Assembly (NCBI GenBank): GCA_963677375.2 | Contig: CAXXIF010000004.1 | Span: forward strand, 496,001-560,000 | Reading direction: 5' to 3' | DNA length: 64,000 nucleotides | Origin: Pseudaeromonas sp963677375 | GTDB taxonomy: Bacteria > Pseudomonadota > Gammaproteobacteria > Enterobacterales > Aeromonadaceae | Shown: positions 14,756 to 23,715 of the stretch, piece by piece | Position numbering within the stretch: position 1 is the first letter of the stretch | Layout: every line of letters starts with the position of its first letter | Program-made: the position numbers and the translations under genes | The notes under the pieces: model-generated | What the model was told of the DNA's origin: nothing | The model's input: only the letters and a program-made list of their open reading frames with translations | Database searches by the model: none

Positions 14756-16824
14756 TCCGACTGAGTCGGTTTCTTGTCGTATTGATGCTGTGCATGATCA
14801 TTGTGCCCTTGTCGGTACTCAGCGTGATCCACTATCAGGGTCTCAAGCAGTTTGCCACGCAGGCCCTGCTGAACCAGCTGGACAGTGAGGTGCAGGTCAC
14901 CCAGGAGAAGCTGGACAATGAGGTACGGGCCATCACCAGTGGTTTGCGGTTGCTGACGGGGCATGAAACCATCATCAAAGGGGTGTCGAGTCTTTTTTAC
15001 AGCACCCAGGTTCGAGAACGGTTTGAGTCATTTATCAACCGTTACAGTATGGTGTCATCGCTTTATCTGGTGACTCGCGAAGGACGGGTGCGGGAAAATT
15101 ATGGTGGGCGGATACGTCCCATCGAAAAGAGTGCCGAGATCCGGGAATTGCTACGCAACCTCGGCCGCGCTTATGAGTCCGGGGTCGCGGGCGGACGTGT
15201 GCTGGTGATCGAATCGGAAGAATTGGTTCCAGAAGGGGACCATAGGGCCCTGGTGTTTGTCTCCATCATCAACAGCGTCATAGTGCGTAACAGTGATTCC
15301 CTTCAGGGGTACCTGATCGCTGTCGTGCCATTTGGCAATATGCTCGAACAGGTGAGTACTACATCCAAACTACACCGCTCTGTGACGCAGCTTGGGGAGG
15401 CGTTACCACCGGATGAAGCCGGGTATATCAGCCAGAGCGCACGCTTGATTATTGGCGAGAAGGACTATTCGCCCAGCGTCAATCTCTACATTAAGGTGAG
15501 TCGTTCACCGGAAAGCATGAGTCTGGCGGTGACTGAGGCCATTCGACCCTTCATCAGCTACCAATTAGTGGTCATGCTGGTGATGATCATCCTGTTCGTG
15601 TTCTTTTCTCGTCCTATTTTCCGCGCCTTCAATGTCTTGTATGGCATCATCCAGCGCATGGAGGCCGGGCAATTGGTGCAGGGCACAACATCACGGATCT
15701 GGGAGTTCGCTCATACCGAACGTCTGCTCATCGATATGCAGGCGCGTATCCATCAGCAACTGGCCACGCTGGAACACAACAACCAGGATTTGGCGATATT
15801 GGCCAAAGACAAAGATCGTTACCTGAGCGAACTTACCCTGTTGAACCAGAACCTGGAGGAGAAAGTTCAGGAACGAACCAACAAGCTGGCGTTAATTCTG
15901 CAGCGTATCGAAATCAGTAATCGAATTTACAATCAGGTGATCCACCTGCGGCAGGAATTGAGCTCCGAAAGTTCAGATCAATCGGTGATGAATGCGGTGA
16001 TCAAACGCCTGCATGCCTGTGAGCTGGACGTTCCATTTCTGGTGGTTCTGACGGTAGCCAACACACCTGCTCTTTCTTATCGCCATCCTGAATTTGTGGG
16101 TGACCCTCTGTTACCGGTTCGAGAGCCGAACTCGGACTATCACTTGGGCGATGGCATCTACAGTATCCCCTTGCCACCCCCGTTCGGTGGCGGCTGGTTG
16201 TTGTTCCAGACCTCGACACTGCGCGAGGAAGAGCTCAAAGGCATGTTGCTGTTTGCCCGTGAACTCAGCAGCTTTCTGGAAAATCGGGCTCTGACCTCCC
16301 GCTTGGCCTTCTGGGCCCGGACCGATGGTTTAACGGGTCTTGGCAATCGGATTGCCTTTGATCAGACCATGGCGGATCTGGAAACCTCGCTGGATAAAGA
16401 GGTTGGCTTGTTCCTGATTGATGTTAATGGACTCAAAGAGCTCAATGATACCCGTGGTCATGAGGCAGGAGATGCTCTCTTGCGAACCGTGGCGAGCCGG
16501 TTGCAGAACTGTCTGAACGAGTTGCCGGGCTCTCTGTACCGGATTGGCGGCGATGAATTCACCATACTGCTGGAGGGGAACGGCGTCTCCCATCATGAGG
16601 AGTTACTTCGCCGCCTGCGTGAGGCTCAGTTCCAACCAGCGACGTTGGCAGGCCGTGAACATGGCATCAGTTTCAGTGTCGGTTATGCCGATAGCCAGCA
16701 TACTCCGTTCTCATTGCTCTATAAGTTGGCCGATAAGGTGATGTATCAACAGAAGCAGGCCTACTATGAGCGCAAGCGTTCCGGTGATGAGCAAACGCTT
16801 GAGCATTCAGAAAAAAGCGTGTAG
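14752..16824 (+). CDS. Membrane-bound diguanylate cyclase (GGDEF)
   Basis: This 690-residue protein has a transmembrane helix at about 5-27, a periplasmic sensor region of some 230 residues, a second helix near 265-290, a linker with a coiled coil (NQNLEEKVQERTNKL region, about 350-385), a GAF-like stretch and a C-terminal GGDEF domain. The active-site motif is intact (GGDEF at about 599-603, after YRI), with LTGLGNR and DVNGLKELND also present, so it should make c-di-GMP. The RxxD inhibitory site expected a few residues before is not visible (the sequence there is NELPGSLYR), so product inhibition may be absent. The gene is translationally coupled to the solute-binding protein upstream, which is probably its ligand sensor. 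Confidence 0.88.
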   Translation: MIRLSRFLVVLMLCMIIVPLSVLSVIHYQGLKQFATQALLNQLDSEVQVTQEKLDNEVRAITSGLRLLTGHETIIKGVSSLFYSTQVRERFESFINRYSMVSSLYLVTREGRVRENYGGRIRPIEKSAEIRELLRNLGRAYESGVAGGRVLVIESEELVPEGDHRALVFVSIINSVIVRNSDSLQGYLIAVVPFGNMLEQVSTTSKLHRSVTQLGEALPPDEAGYISQSARLIIGEKDYSPSVNLYIKVSRSPESMSLAVTEAIRPFISYQLVVMLVMIILFVFFSRPIFRAFNVLYGIIQRMEAGQLVQGTTSRIWEFAHTERLLIDMQARIHQQLATLEHNNQDLAILAKDKDRYLSELTLLNQNLEEKVQERTNKLALILQRIEISNRIYNQVIHLRQELSSESSDQSVMNAVIKRLHACELDVPFLVVLTVANTPALSYRHPEFVGDPLLPVREPNSDYHLGDGIYSIPLPPPFGGGWLLFQTSTLREEELKGMLLFARELSSFLENRALTSRLAFWARTDGLTGLGNRIAFDQTMADLETSLDKEVGLFLIDVNGLKELNDTRGHEAGDALLRTVASRLQNCLNELPGSLYRIGGDEFTILLEGNGVSHHEELLRRLREAQFQPATLAGREHGISFSVGYADSQHTPFSLLYKLADKVMYQQKQAYYERKRSGDEQTLEHSEKSV

Positions 16825-16878
16825 TTTTCGCCTTTCTAGAATTTTGACGTTAACTGCATAGACCAAAGGGGATACTTC

Positions 16879-17523
16879 ATGCGCATTATTCTGCTGGGCG
16901 CTCCTGGCGCTGGTAAGGGTACGCAAGCCCAGTTTTTGATGGATAAGTACGGCATTCCGCAGATTTCGACCGGTGACATGCTGCGGGCCGCTATCAAGGC
17001 GGGGACTCCCCTCGGGTTAAAGGCCAAGGATGTGATGGACAAGGGCCAACTGGTCTCCGATGACATCATTATTGGTCTGGTGAAAGAACGTATTGCCCAG
17101 GATGACTGCGTCAAGGGTTTCCTGCTGGATGGCTTCCCGCGTACTATTCCTCAAGCCGATGCCATGAAAGAGGCGGGCGTCATTGTCGATTTTGTTTTGG
17201 AATTCGATGTTCCTGATGAAGAAATCGTCAAGCGCATGAGTGGTCGCCGCGTCCATCCAGGTTCGGGTCGTGTCTATCATATCGTTTACAATCCGCCGAA
17301 AGTGGAAGGTAAGGACGATGTGACGGCCGAAGATCTGGTGATCCGTGCCGACGACGAAGAGACTACAGTGCGCAAGCGCCTGGACATCTATCACCAGCAG
17401 ACCGAACCTCTGGTGGGGTATTACAAGGCAGAAGCTGCGGCCGGACGTACTCGTTACGAGCGTCTGGACGGGACTCAGGCTGTGGATGCAGTCAGTCAGC
17501 AATTGGCCGTGTTGCTCGGTTAA
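16879..17523 (+). CDS. adk: Adenylate kinase
   Basis: Adk interconverts AMP + ATP and two ADP. The 214-residue protein is the long-LID form, with P-loop GAPGAGKGT at 7-15, the DGFPRT motif near 84, and a LID segment (GRRVHPGSGRVY) without the zinc cysteines seen in Gram-positive forms. ATG 16879 follows AAAGGGG. A hairpin terminator separates it from hemH, and the adk-hemH-gsk row is conserved in gammaproteobacteria. Confidence 0.97.
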   Translation: MRIILLGAPGAGKGTQAQFLMDKYGIPQISTGDMLRAAIKAGTPLGLKAKDVMDKGQLVSDDIIIGLVKERIAQDDCVKGFLLDGFPRTIPQADAMKEAGVIVDFVLEFDVPDEEIVKRMSGRRVHPGSGRVYHIVYNPPKVEGKDDVTAEDLVIRADDEETTVRKRLDIYHQQTEPLVGYYKAEAAAGRTRYERLDGTQAVDAVSQQLAVLLG

Positions 17524-17543
17524 GTTCTGAGCAAGTCAACCCG

Positions 17544-17580
17544 GGCGCCCGTACCACAAGTACTGGCGCCTTTTGTGTTT
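17544..17580 (+). terminator. adk terminator
   Basis: GGCGCC-C-GTAC (17544-17554) pairs with GTAC-T-GGCGCC (17560-17570) with one mismatch, then TTTTGTGTTTT. hemH begins only 20 bases later, so its own ribosome site lies just beyond. Confidence 0.75.
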
Positions 17581-17592
17581 TAAGGAGATGCG

Positions 17593-18561
17593 ATGTCCAG
17601 GCGTGGCGTGATTCTGGTTAATCTCGGAACCCCCGAGACGGCAACGGCGCAAGGCGTTCGCCATTTCTTGCAGGAGTTTCTCTCGGATCGCCGAGTCGTC
17701 GATTTGCCCCGCTGGTTATGGTGGCCACTGTTGCATGGGGTGATCCTGCCATTGCGTAGTCGCCGGGTAGCCAAAGCCTATGCCCAGATCTGGCAAGCGG
17801 AGGGCTCTCCACTGTTGGTGATTTCCCGTCAGCAGCAAGCCGCCGTGCAAAGCGCGCTGCAGACCATGGGCCATGGCGAGCCGGTCGAGTTGGCCATGAG
17901 CTATGGTGAACCCTCCCTGCAGACGGCTTGGCAGAACTTGCGGGCGCAAGGGGTGGAAGAGGTGCTGCTGTTACCGCTTTATCCGCAATACTCCTCCACA
18001 ACCACGGCGCCGATCTTTGATGGATGGGCTCGGGTCATGGCGCAGGAGCATCGCATTCCTGCCCTGCAGTTCCTCGATGATTACCATGACCATCCTCTGT
18101 ATATCTCTGCTTTGAGCCACAGTATCCGCCAGCATTGGCAACAGCATGGGCAAGGCCATCTGCTGTTTTCATTTCATGGTATTCCTCAGCGTTATGCCGA
18201 GCGGGGAGATCCCTACCCGCAGCAATGCCAGAGCACGGCACGTCTGGTCGCGGAGCAATTGGGCCTGGAGTCGGCGGAGTGGGGCGTCGCATTTCAGTCC
18301 CGCTTCGGGCGTGAGCCCTGGCTGCAGCCCTATACCGATGAGGTATTGCGCCAACTGCCGAAATCGGGTCTTCGCCGTGTGGATATCATTTGTCCGGCGT
18401 TTGCGGCCGATTGTCTGGAGACGCTGGAGGAGATTGCGGTGGAGGGGAAACACCTCTTCATTCAGGCTGGTGGCGAGCAGTATCACTACATTCCTGCACT
18501 CAATGCCGAGCCTGCACATGTGCATTTATTGACCCAGCTCATCGCGCAAAGGTTTGCCTGA
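17593..18561 (+). CDS. hemH: Ferrochelatase
   Basis: HemH inserts Fe2+ into protoporphyrin IX, the last step of haem synthesis. The 322-residue protein has the expected length. It starts with GVILVNLGTPE and has the active-site SFHGIPQRY near residue 192 (the conserved His) and the closing block ICPAFAADCLETLEE near 270. The start follows AAGGAG; an out-of-frame ATG just upstream is ignored. It lies between adk and gsk, as in E. coli. Confidence 0.96.
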   Translation: MSRRGVILVNLGTPETATAQGVRHFLQEFLSDRRVVDLPRWLWWPLLHGVILPLRSRRVAKAYAQIWQAEGSPLLVISRQQQAAVQSALQTMGHGEPVELAMSYGEPSLQTAWQNLRAQGVEEVLLLPLYPQYSSTTTAPIFDGWARVMAQEHRIPALQFLDDYHDHPLYISALSHSIRQHWQQHGQGHLLFSFHGIPQRYAERGDPYPQQCQSTARLVAEQLGLESAEWGVAFQSRFGREPWLQPYTDEVLRQLPKSGLRRVDIICPAFAADCLETLEEIAVEGKHLFIQAGGEQYHYIPALNAEPAHVHLLTQLIAQRFA

Positions 18562-18612
18562 AACCCCAGGGGACAAAAGCCGCCACTACCCCCTATGCAA
18601 GCCCGGGGAATG

Positions 18613-18621
18613 TGCTAGTAT
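18613..18621 (+). promoter_or_regulatory. Extended -10 element, candidate gsk promoter
   Basis: TGCTAGTAT has the TGn extension and a fair TATAAT match, about 45 bases before the gsk ATG. No clear -35 is seen, which is allowed for extended -10 promoters. Confidence 0.4.
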
Positions 18622-18666
18622 CCGCGACCTTTCGTCCTGGTCTGTCGGTTGCCTGCGGCTCTCACT

Positions 18667-19971
18667 ATGAAATTTCCCGGTCAGCGTAAGTCAAAACATT
18701 ACTTCCCCGTCGGGCGGCGCGATCCGCTGCTGGCGGCGGACAAGCCATTCACGCTGCGCAGTCCGGCCTATATCGTCGGTATCGATCAGACACTGGTGGA
18801 TATTGAAGCCCGGGTTGACGGTGATTTCCTGCAGCGTTTTGGTCTGAGCAAGGGCCACTCCATGCTGGTCAGTGATGCGACGGCAGAAGCCATGTATCGG
18901 GAGCTGGTGCTGCACCAACTCATCGAGAGTCAGTTTGCCGGGGGAACGATCGGTAACACGATCCACAACTACTCGGTACTCAGTGACTCGGCCTCTATCC
19001 TGTTGGGCGTCATGAGCCGACAGATCGATATCGGGGGTTACGCCTATCGCTATCTGTGCAATACCTCATCCAAGGTCGATCTGAATTATCTGCAACCGGT
19101 CGATGGCCCCATAGGTCGCTGCTTTACCTTTATTTCCGAGGATGGCGATCGCAGCTTTGGCATCAATGCTGGCATGATGAACCGGCTGACGCCGGAGTAT
19201 ATTCCCGATGCGTTGGTAGCGGGGGCCTCGGCGTTGGTGATTAGTGCTTATCTGGTGCGAGGCGAAGCCGAGGATACCATCAAGGCGGCCACCATGAAGG
19301 CGGTCGAGATCGCCAGACGCCACAGGGTTCCTGTCGTCTTGACCCTGGGCACTCGTTTCGTGATTGATGCCGATCCCGAGTGGTGGCGGGTTTTCATTCG
19401 TGACTATGTCACCGTCGTGGCGATGAATGAAGACGAGGCCGAGGCGCTGACCGGTCTGGCTGATCCGCTGGCGGCGGCGGATAAAACGCTGGAGTGGGCC
19501 GATGTGGTGCTCTGCACCGCAGGAGCCCAGGGTTTGTATATGGCCGGTTATACCGAAGCCGCGGCCTGCAGGGAAACCACGCATCCGCTATTACCTGGCG
19601 TGATCCCGGAATTTAATCGCTACGAATTCAGCCGGCCCATGTTGCAACGGGATTGTCAGCAACCCGTGCGGGTTTTCGCCCATATCGCGCCCTACATGGG
19701 GGGGCCTGATGCGATCAAAAATACCAATGGCGCCGGTGATGGAGCCCTGTCCGCGCTGCTGCATGACATGGCGGCGAACCACTATCATCGGCAGTCAGCT
19801 CCCAACTCGGTCAAGCATGCGTTACCGTTTGTGAGTTACTCCTCCTTCTCGCAGTTGTGCAAATATGCCAATCGGGTCAGCTATGAGGTCTTGATGCAAA
19901 GCAGCCCTCGACTCTCCCGTGGATTACCGGAGCGTGAAGATAGCCTCGAAGAGGTGTACTGGGAGCGCTGA
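18667..19971 (+). CDS. gsk: Inosine-guanosine kinase
   Basis: Gsk phosphorylates inosine and guanosine in purine salvage and is a ribokinase/PfkB family enzyme. The 434-residue protein begins MKFPGQRKSKHYFP, almost the same as E. coli Gsk, which fixes the start at ATG 18667 rather than at the upstream in-frame codon at 18649. The catalytic anion-hole motif NTNGAGDGALSALLHD lies near 355 and AGGTIGNTIHNYSVL near 90. No clear Shine-Dalgarno precedes the ATG. It runs toward the leftward sap operon. Confidence 0.96.
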   Translation: MKFPGQRKSKHYFPVGRRDPLLAADKPFTLRSPAYIVGIDQTLVDIEARVDGDFLQRFGLSKGHSMLVSDATAEAMYRELVLHQLIESQFAGGTIGNTIHNYSVLSDSASILLGVMSRQIDIGGYAYRYLCNTSSKVDLNYLQPVDGPIGRCFTFISEDGDRSFGINAGMMNRLTPEYIPDALVAGASALVISAYLVRGEAEDTIKAATMKAVEIARRHRVPVVLTLGTRFVIDADPEWWRVFIRDYVTVVAMNEDEAEALTGLADPLAAADKTLEWADVVLCTAGAQGLYMAGYTEAAACRETTHPLLPGVIPEFNRYEFSRPMLQRDCQQPVRVFAHIAPYMGGPDAIKNTNGAGDGALSALLHDMAANHYHRQSAPNSVKHALPFVSYSSFSQLCKYANRVSYEVLMQSSPRLSRGLPEREDSLEEVYWER

Positions 19972-20024
19972 TCCAGCAATCACTGGTACTGGCTCTGTCT
20001 TATCTGCATCAGCCGCTGTTAAGC

Positions 20025-20048
20025 ACAACGCGCCAAATGGCGCGTTGT
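20025..20048. terminator. Hairpin between convergent gsk and sapF
   Basis: A 10-bp perfect stem ACAACGCGCC/GGCGCGTTGT with an AAAT loop lies between the two converging genes. It lacks a good T-run on either side, so termination may be weak or Rho-assisted. Confidence 0.5.
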
Positions 20049-20095
20049 TGGTCTCTGAGCGTCAGACGTTGGGAGTGTATTTCATGGGCCGGCGG

Positions 20096-20881
20096 TTAAC
20101 GTCGGTATTCGTGGCCGTAACTCTGAATGAGTCGTTTGGTTACGTCATGCTGGGGGGAGGCAAAAACTTCCTGAGTGTTGCCTGCTTCGACGACCCGCCC
20201 CTGATGCATGATGATCACCCGATCACTGATATGGCGTACCAGCCCCAGATCATTGGCCACTATGACATAGGCGATACCCAGCTCTTGCTGCAGTTTTAAT
20301 AGCAAGTTGATGATCTGCGAACGCACCGAGAGATCGAGCATAGAGAAGGTTTCGTCGGCGACAATGATGCGGGGACTCATGATCAGGGCTCTGGCCAGCG
20401 CCACCCGCTGCTTTTGCCCTGACGAGATCATTTGCGGGTAAAACAGCGCGTGTTCCGGTAGCAGACCGACCATGCGCAGTGTTTCCTGCACCTTATGCGC
20501 CCGTTCCTCCGGCGACATGGCGGTATTGAGCATCAAGGGCGCCTCCAGAATACGACCGATGCGCAATCTGGGGTTCAATGAGGAGTTGGGGTCCTGAAAA
20601 ATCATCCGGATCTCTTTGCAACGCTGCTCATAATCATCCGGGGCTATGACTTTGCCATCGACTCGGATTTCGCCTTCACTGGGGGCAACGACGCCAGCCA
20701 GTATCTTGGCCAGGGTACTCTTGCCGGAACCGGCTTCGCCGACCAGAGCCAGGGTCTCACCGGGCTCGAGGCTAAAGCTGACTTGGTCAATGGCACGGAC
20801 GGCTTCTTTGCGGAACAGACCGCGGCGCTCCATGAAACTTTTACCAATACCGCTGACCTGTAACAGTGGCTCATGAGTCAT
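20096..20881 (-). CDS. sapF: Sap transporter ATP-binding protein SapF
   Basis: SapF is one of the two ATPases of the SapABCDF importer, linked to antimicrobial peptide resistance and, in E. coli, to putrescine export. The 261-residue protein has Walker A GEAGSGKST, signature SSGQKQRVALARAL and Walker B IIVADETFSMLD. The ATG at 20881 overlaps the sapD stop (ATGA) and follows GGAGG inside sapD. The open frame reaches 21004, but upstream residues do not match the family. It is the last gene of the operon. Confidence 0.92.
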   Translation of the reverse strand: MTHEPLLQVSGIGKSFMERRGLFRKEAVRAIDQVSFSLEPGETLALVGEAGSGKSTLAKILAGVVAPSEGEIRVDGKVIAPDDYEQRCKEIRMIFQDPNSSLNPRLRIGRILEAPLMLNTAMSPEERAHKVQETLRMVGLLPEHALFYPQMISSGQKQRVALARALIMSPRIIVADETFSMLDLSVRSQIINLLLKLQQELGIAYVIVANDLGLVRHISDRVIIMHQGRVVEAGNTQEVFASPQHDVTKRLIQSYGHEYRR

Positions 20882-21876
20882 TTCTTGGCTTCCTCCAGAT
20901 TGAGCGGGAAGTGACAGCTGTATTGCTGGTTTTTGAGCCGGGTGATCGGTGGGGTCTGGACGCACAGCTTTTGCGCATAGGGGCAGCGGGGACCGAGGCG
21001 ACAACCAATGGGCAAGTGTTGCAGCGGCGGTATGGCGCCGGGCAAGGCATTGAGTCGCGACTTATGGGGCAGGCGGCCACTGAAATCGGGTATCGAATTG
21101 AGCAACGCATGGGTATAGGGGTGATGGGGTGTAGCCAACAACTGCTCCCGGGTGCCAGTTTCCACCATCTGGCCGCAGTACATGACGGTGATGCTTTCGG
21201 TCAGGTTGGCAATGGTGGAGATGTCATTGCTGATGAGCAAGATCGTCGTGTTGTTATTCTGGTTCATCCGATCCAGCAGCCGTAGCAGTTGGGCCTGGGT
21301 GGTGGACTCCATGGCACTGATGGGCTCATCCGCCACCAGTAATCGCGGTTTGATGGCCACGGCCATGGCAATCATCACCTTCTGGCACACCACCTCCGAT
21401 AGCTCATGCGGGAAGGCCGCCATAACCTTCTTGTGGTCTTTGATCCCGACCCGGTGTAAGAGACCAATCGCATGCTTCTTGCGCCAGAACAATCGTTGCC
21501 ACCAGCGCCCTTCGAACACACGTCCGGGGATGACCTCAATCAGTTGGGCCCCGATGGGCAAAGAGGGATCGAGGCACGAACGCGGCTCCTGGAAAATCAT
21601 GGCGATGTCCCGACCTATGACCTTGCGGCGCTCGCGCGGGCTCAGACTCATCAGATCGATGTCATTGATCCGCATCCGATCCGCAGAAATGAGCCAGTTT
21701 TCCTTTTTCATGCCCATGATCGCCTTGGCAACCAGGCTCTTGCCGGAGCCGGATTCGCCGACCAGACCGCGAATTTCACCTTCGTTCAGCGTCAAATTGA
21801 CGCGATCCACGGCCTTGACACGACCCTGCGGGGTATCGATTTCGATGGTGAGATTCCGAATATCGAGCAATGGCAT
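20878..21876 (-). CDS. sapD: Sap transporter ATP-binding protein SapD
   Basis: This 332-residue ABC ATPase of the oligopeptide (Dpp/Opp) type has Walker A GESGSGKSLVAKA near 40 and Walker B LLVADEPISAME near 185. The signature loop is degenerate (LSEVVCQKVM instead of LSGGQ), as it also is in E. coli SapD, so SapF probably supplies the better consensus site. The C-terminal CRLGPRCPYAQKLC block is the cysteine-rich tail typical of oligopeptide ATPases, which may hold an Fe-S cluster. SapC stop and SapD start share one base (TAATG). Confidence 0.93.
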   Translation of the reverse strand: MPLLDIRNLTIEIDTPQGRVKAVDRVNLTLNEGEIRGLVGESGSGKSLVAKAIMGMKKENWLISADRMRINDIDLMSLSPRERRKVIGRDIAMIFQEPRSCLDPSLPIGAQLIEVIPGRVFEGRWWQRLFWRKKHAIGLLHRVGIKDHKKVMAAFPHELSEVVCQKVMIAMAVAIKPRLLVADEPISAMESTTQAQLLRLLDRMNQNNNTTILLISNDISTIANLTESITVMYCGQMVETGTREQLLATPHHPYTHALLNSIPDFSGRLPHKSRLNALPGAIPPLQHLPIGCRLGPRCPYAQKLCVQTPPITRLKNQQYSCHFPLNLEEAKK

Positions 21877-22769
21877 TAATCAATACCTTTCTGTATAGCG
21901 CTACGCAGACCATCACCAACCAGATTGGTGACGAGCACACTTAAGATGATGGCGAAACCCGGCAAAGTGACGGTCCAGGCGCCTATGTAGATGAGATCGA
22001 CGCCATCAGCCAGCATGGTGCCCCATTCCGGCGAAGGGGACTGGGCACCAATACCGAGGAAGCAGACGGCACTGATATCCAAGATGGCGGTCGAGAGCGC
22101 GCGGGTGGTTTGCGCCACTATGGTATCGACAATATTGGGCAATATGGCCAGCCGCAAGATGCGAAAGGGCGGTGAGCCATCCAGTCGTACCGCGACTATA
22201 TACTCCTTCTGCAACTCGTTATTGACCGCATTGTAGGTGGCCCGGATGAACTGTGGGGTGAGTGCTAGGGTGATCGCCAGGGCCGCATTATCCAATCCGG
22301 GTCCCAGCACGGCGACCAGGACAATCGCCAATAGCAACGAGGGGATCGAGAGCAGGGTGTCGAGCATATGGTGCAAGACACTGGATTTGAGCCCGCGACT
22401 CATACCTGCCAGCACACCAAGGGTACAGCCAATCAACATGGCGATCAGGGTGGCCATGACGGCGCTGCCGAACGTCAGACGAGCCCCATAGACCAGTCTG
22501 GCTAACAGGTCGCGTCCCAGATCATCGGTACCCAAAAAATGGACTATGGTGCCATGTACTGACCAGGAGGGAGGAAGCAAGAGTGCCGAGGCATCTTGTT
22601 GCAATGGATCAAAGCTGACGACCGAGGGTCCGAAAACGACCACCAGCAGCAAAAACAGCAAGCCCCAGAACGCCACCATGGCAAGGGTATTTTCCTTGTA
22701 GGCCTGCCAGGTTTGGGTAACCGGCGAAGGGATCCGGATCTCCGGATAGGCTCTAGCCTTGTTGACCAT
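21876..22769 (-). CDS. sapC: Sap transporter permease SapC
   Basis: This 297-residue inner-membrane permease is of the DppC/OppC type, with a cytoplasmic N-terminus, a first helix near 30-50 and four to five further helices. The coupling-loop (EAA) region lies around SPPFRILRLAILPNIVDT. AAGAGGA precedes ATG 22769. It overlaps the end of sapB by 17 bases, so the two are translationally coupled. With SapB it should form the transmembrane channel. Confidence 0.93.
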   Translation of the reverse strand: MVNKARAYPEIRIPSPVTQTWQAYKENTLAMVAFWGLLFLLLVVVFGPSVVSFDPLQQDASALLLPPSWSVHGTIVHFLGTDDLGRDLLARLVYGARLTFGSAVMATLIAMLIGCTLGVLAGMSRGLKSSVLHHMLDTLLSIPSLLLAIVLVAVLGPGLDNAALAITLALTPQFIRATYNAVNNELQKEYIVAVRLDGSPPFRILRLAILPNIVDTIVAQTTRALSTAILDISAVCFLGIGAQSPSPEWGTMLADGVDLIYIGAWTVTLPGFAIILSVLVTNLVGDGLRSAIQKGID

Positions 22770-23712
22770 AAGATTCCTTCCTCTTGGTAGGATACAGCAA
22801 GGTCGAGATCAGCTCGGTGACTATGTTCAACGCCACCAGAGCACTGGAGATCAGCAACATGCTGGATTGAATGGCGATATAGTCGCGATTCATGATGCTG
22901 CTGATCAACCAGCGCCCCAGGCCTGGCCATTCGAACACCTGCTCGATGACAATGGCCGAGGTGATAATGGCACCAAACTGCATGGACAACTGTGGCAGTA
23001 TCGGTGGCAGCGCGTTGCGCAGACCATGCCGGAAGACCACCATCAGTGGCGACCAGCCGCGACTGAAGGCGGCCTTGATATAGTTTTGCCGGAGCACTTC
23101 CAGCATAGAGCTGCGGACTAACCGGGTGACTTCGGTGGTGGGCAAGAGTGCCAGCGTCAGGGCTGGGAGACACAAATGCTGCAGGGCACTGATAAAGGCG
23201 GGGCCGCTTTGGGGGCCTGTGGTCAGCCAGGTGTCGATGAGGATAAAACCGGTCACCGGTTTGATTTCATACAACAGATTGAGTTGGCCAGAAGAGGGCA
23301 ACAATTTGAAATACATGGCAAAGGCCATGATGAGTAACTGTGCCAACCAGTACACCGGGATGGATGATCCCAGAACACTGAAGCCAACAATTCCGGTATC
23401 CAGCCAGCGTCCCTGATTCAGGGCGGCTGTGGTGCCCAGGGGAATACCGATGAGGGTGGCCAGCAGCACGGCCGCCAGACAGAGTTCGAGAGTGGCGGGT
23501 AGTACCTGCAGTATGGTTTCGAGCACGGGTCTTCCGGATTGCGAAGAGATGCCGAAGTTACCGGAGAAGAGGCGCCGTAAATAATCGAAATAACCACTCC
23601 ATAGGCCTTGATGCCCGGGGCCGAGACGATACTCCAGCCAATAGGCAAACAGGCTGAGGAGCAGCAGGGTAAAGATCAACAAGTTGAGTCTGCGCAGGGT
23701 GTAGATCAGCAT
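22753..23712 (-). CDS. sapB: Sap transporter permease SapB
   Basis: This 319-residue permease of the DppB/OppB type has a first helix at about 9-27, a long periplasmic stretch, and a core with the EAA-like motif SRGWSPLMVVFRHGLRNALP near 215-235. It starts three bases after the sapA stop and overlaps sapC. It is the partner of SapC in the peptide or polyamine channel. Confidence 0.93.
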   Translation of the reverse strand: MLIYTLRRLNLLIFTLLLLSLFAYWLEYRLGPGHQGLWSGYFDYLRRLFSGNFGISSQSGRPVLETILQVLPATLELCLAAVLLATLIGIPLGTTAALNQGRWLDTGIVGFSVLGSSIPVYWLAQLLIMAFAMYFKLLPSSGQLNLLYEIKPVTGFILIDTWLTTGPQSGPAFISALQHLCLPALTLALLPTTEVTRLVRSSMLEVLRQNYIKAAFSRGWSPLMVVFRHGLRNALPPILPQLSMQFGAIITSAIVIEQVFEWPGLGRWLISSIMNRDYIAIQSSMLLISSALVALNIVTELISTLLYPTKRKESYGQQG

Positions 23713-23715
23713 GCT

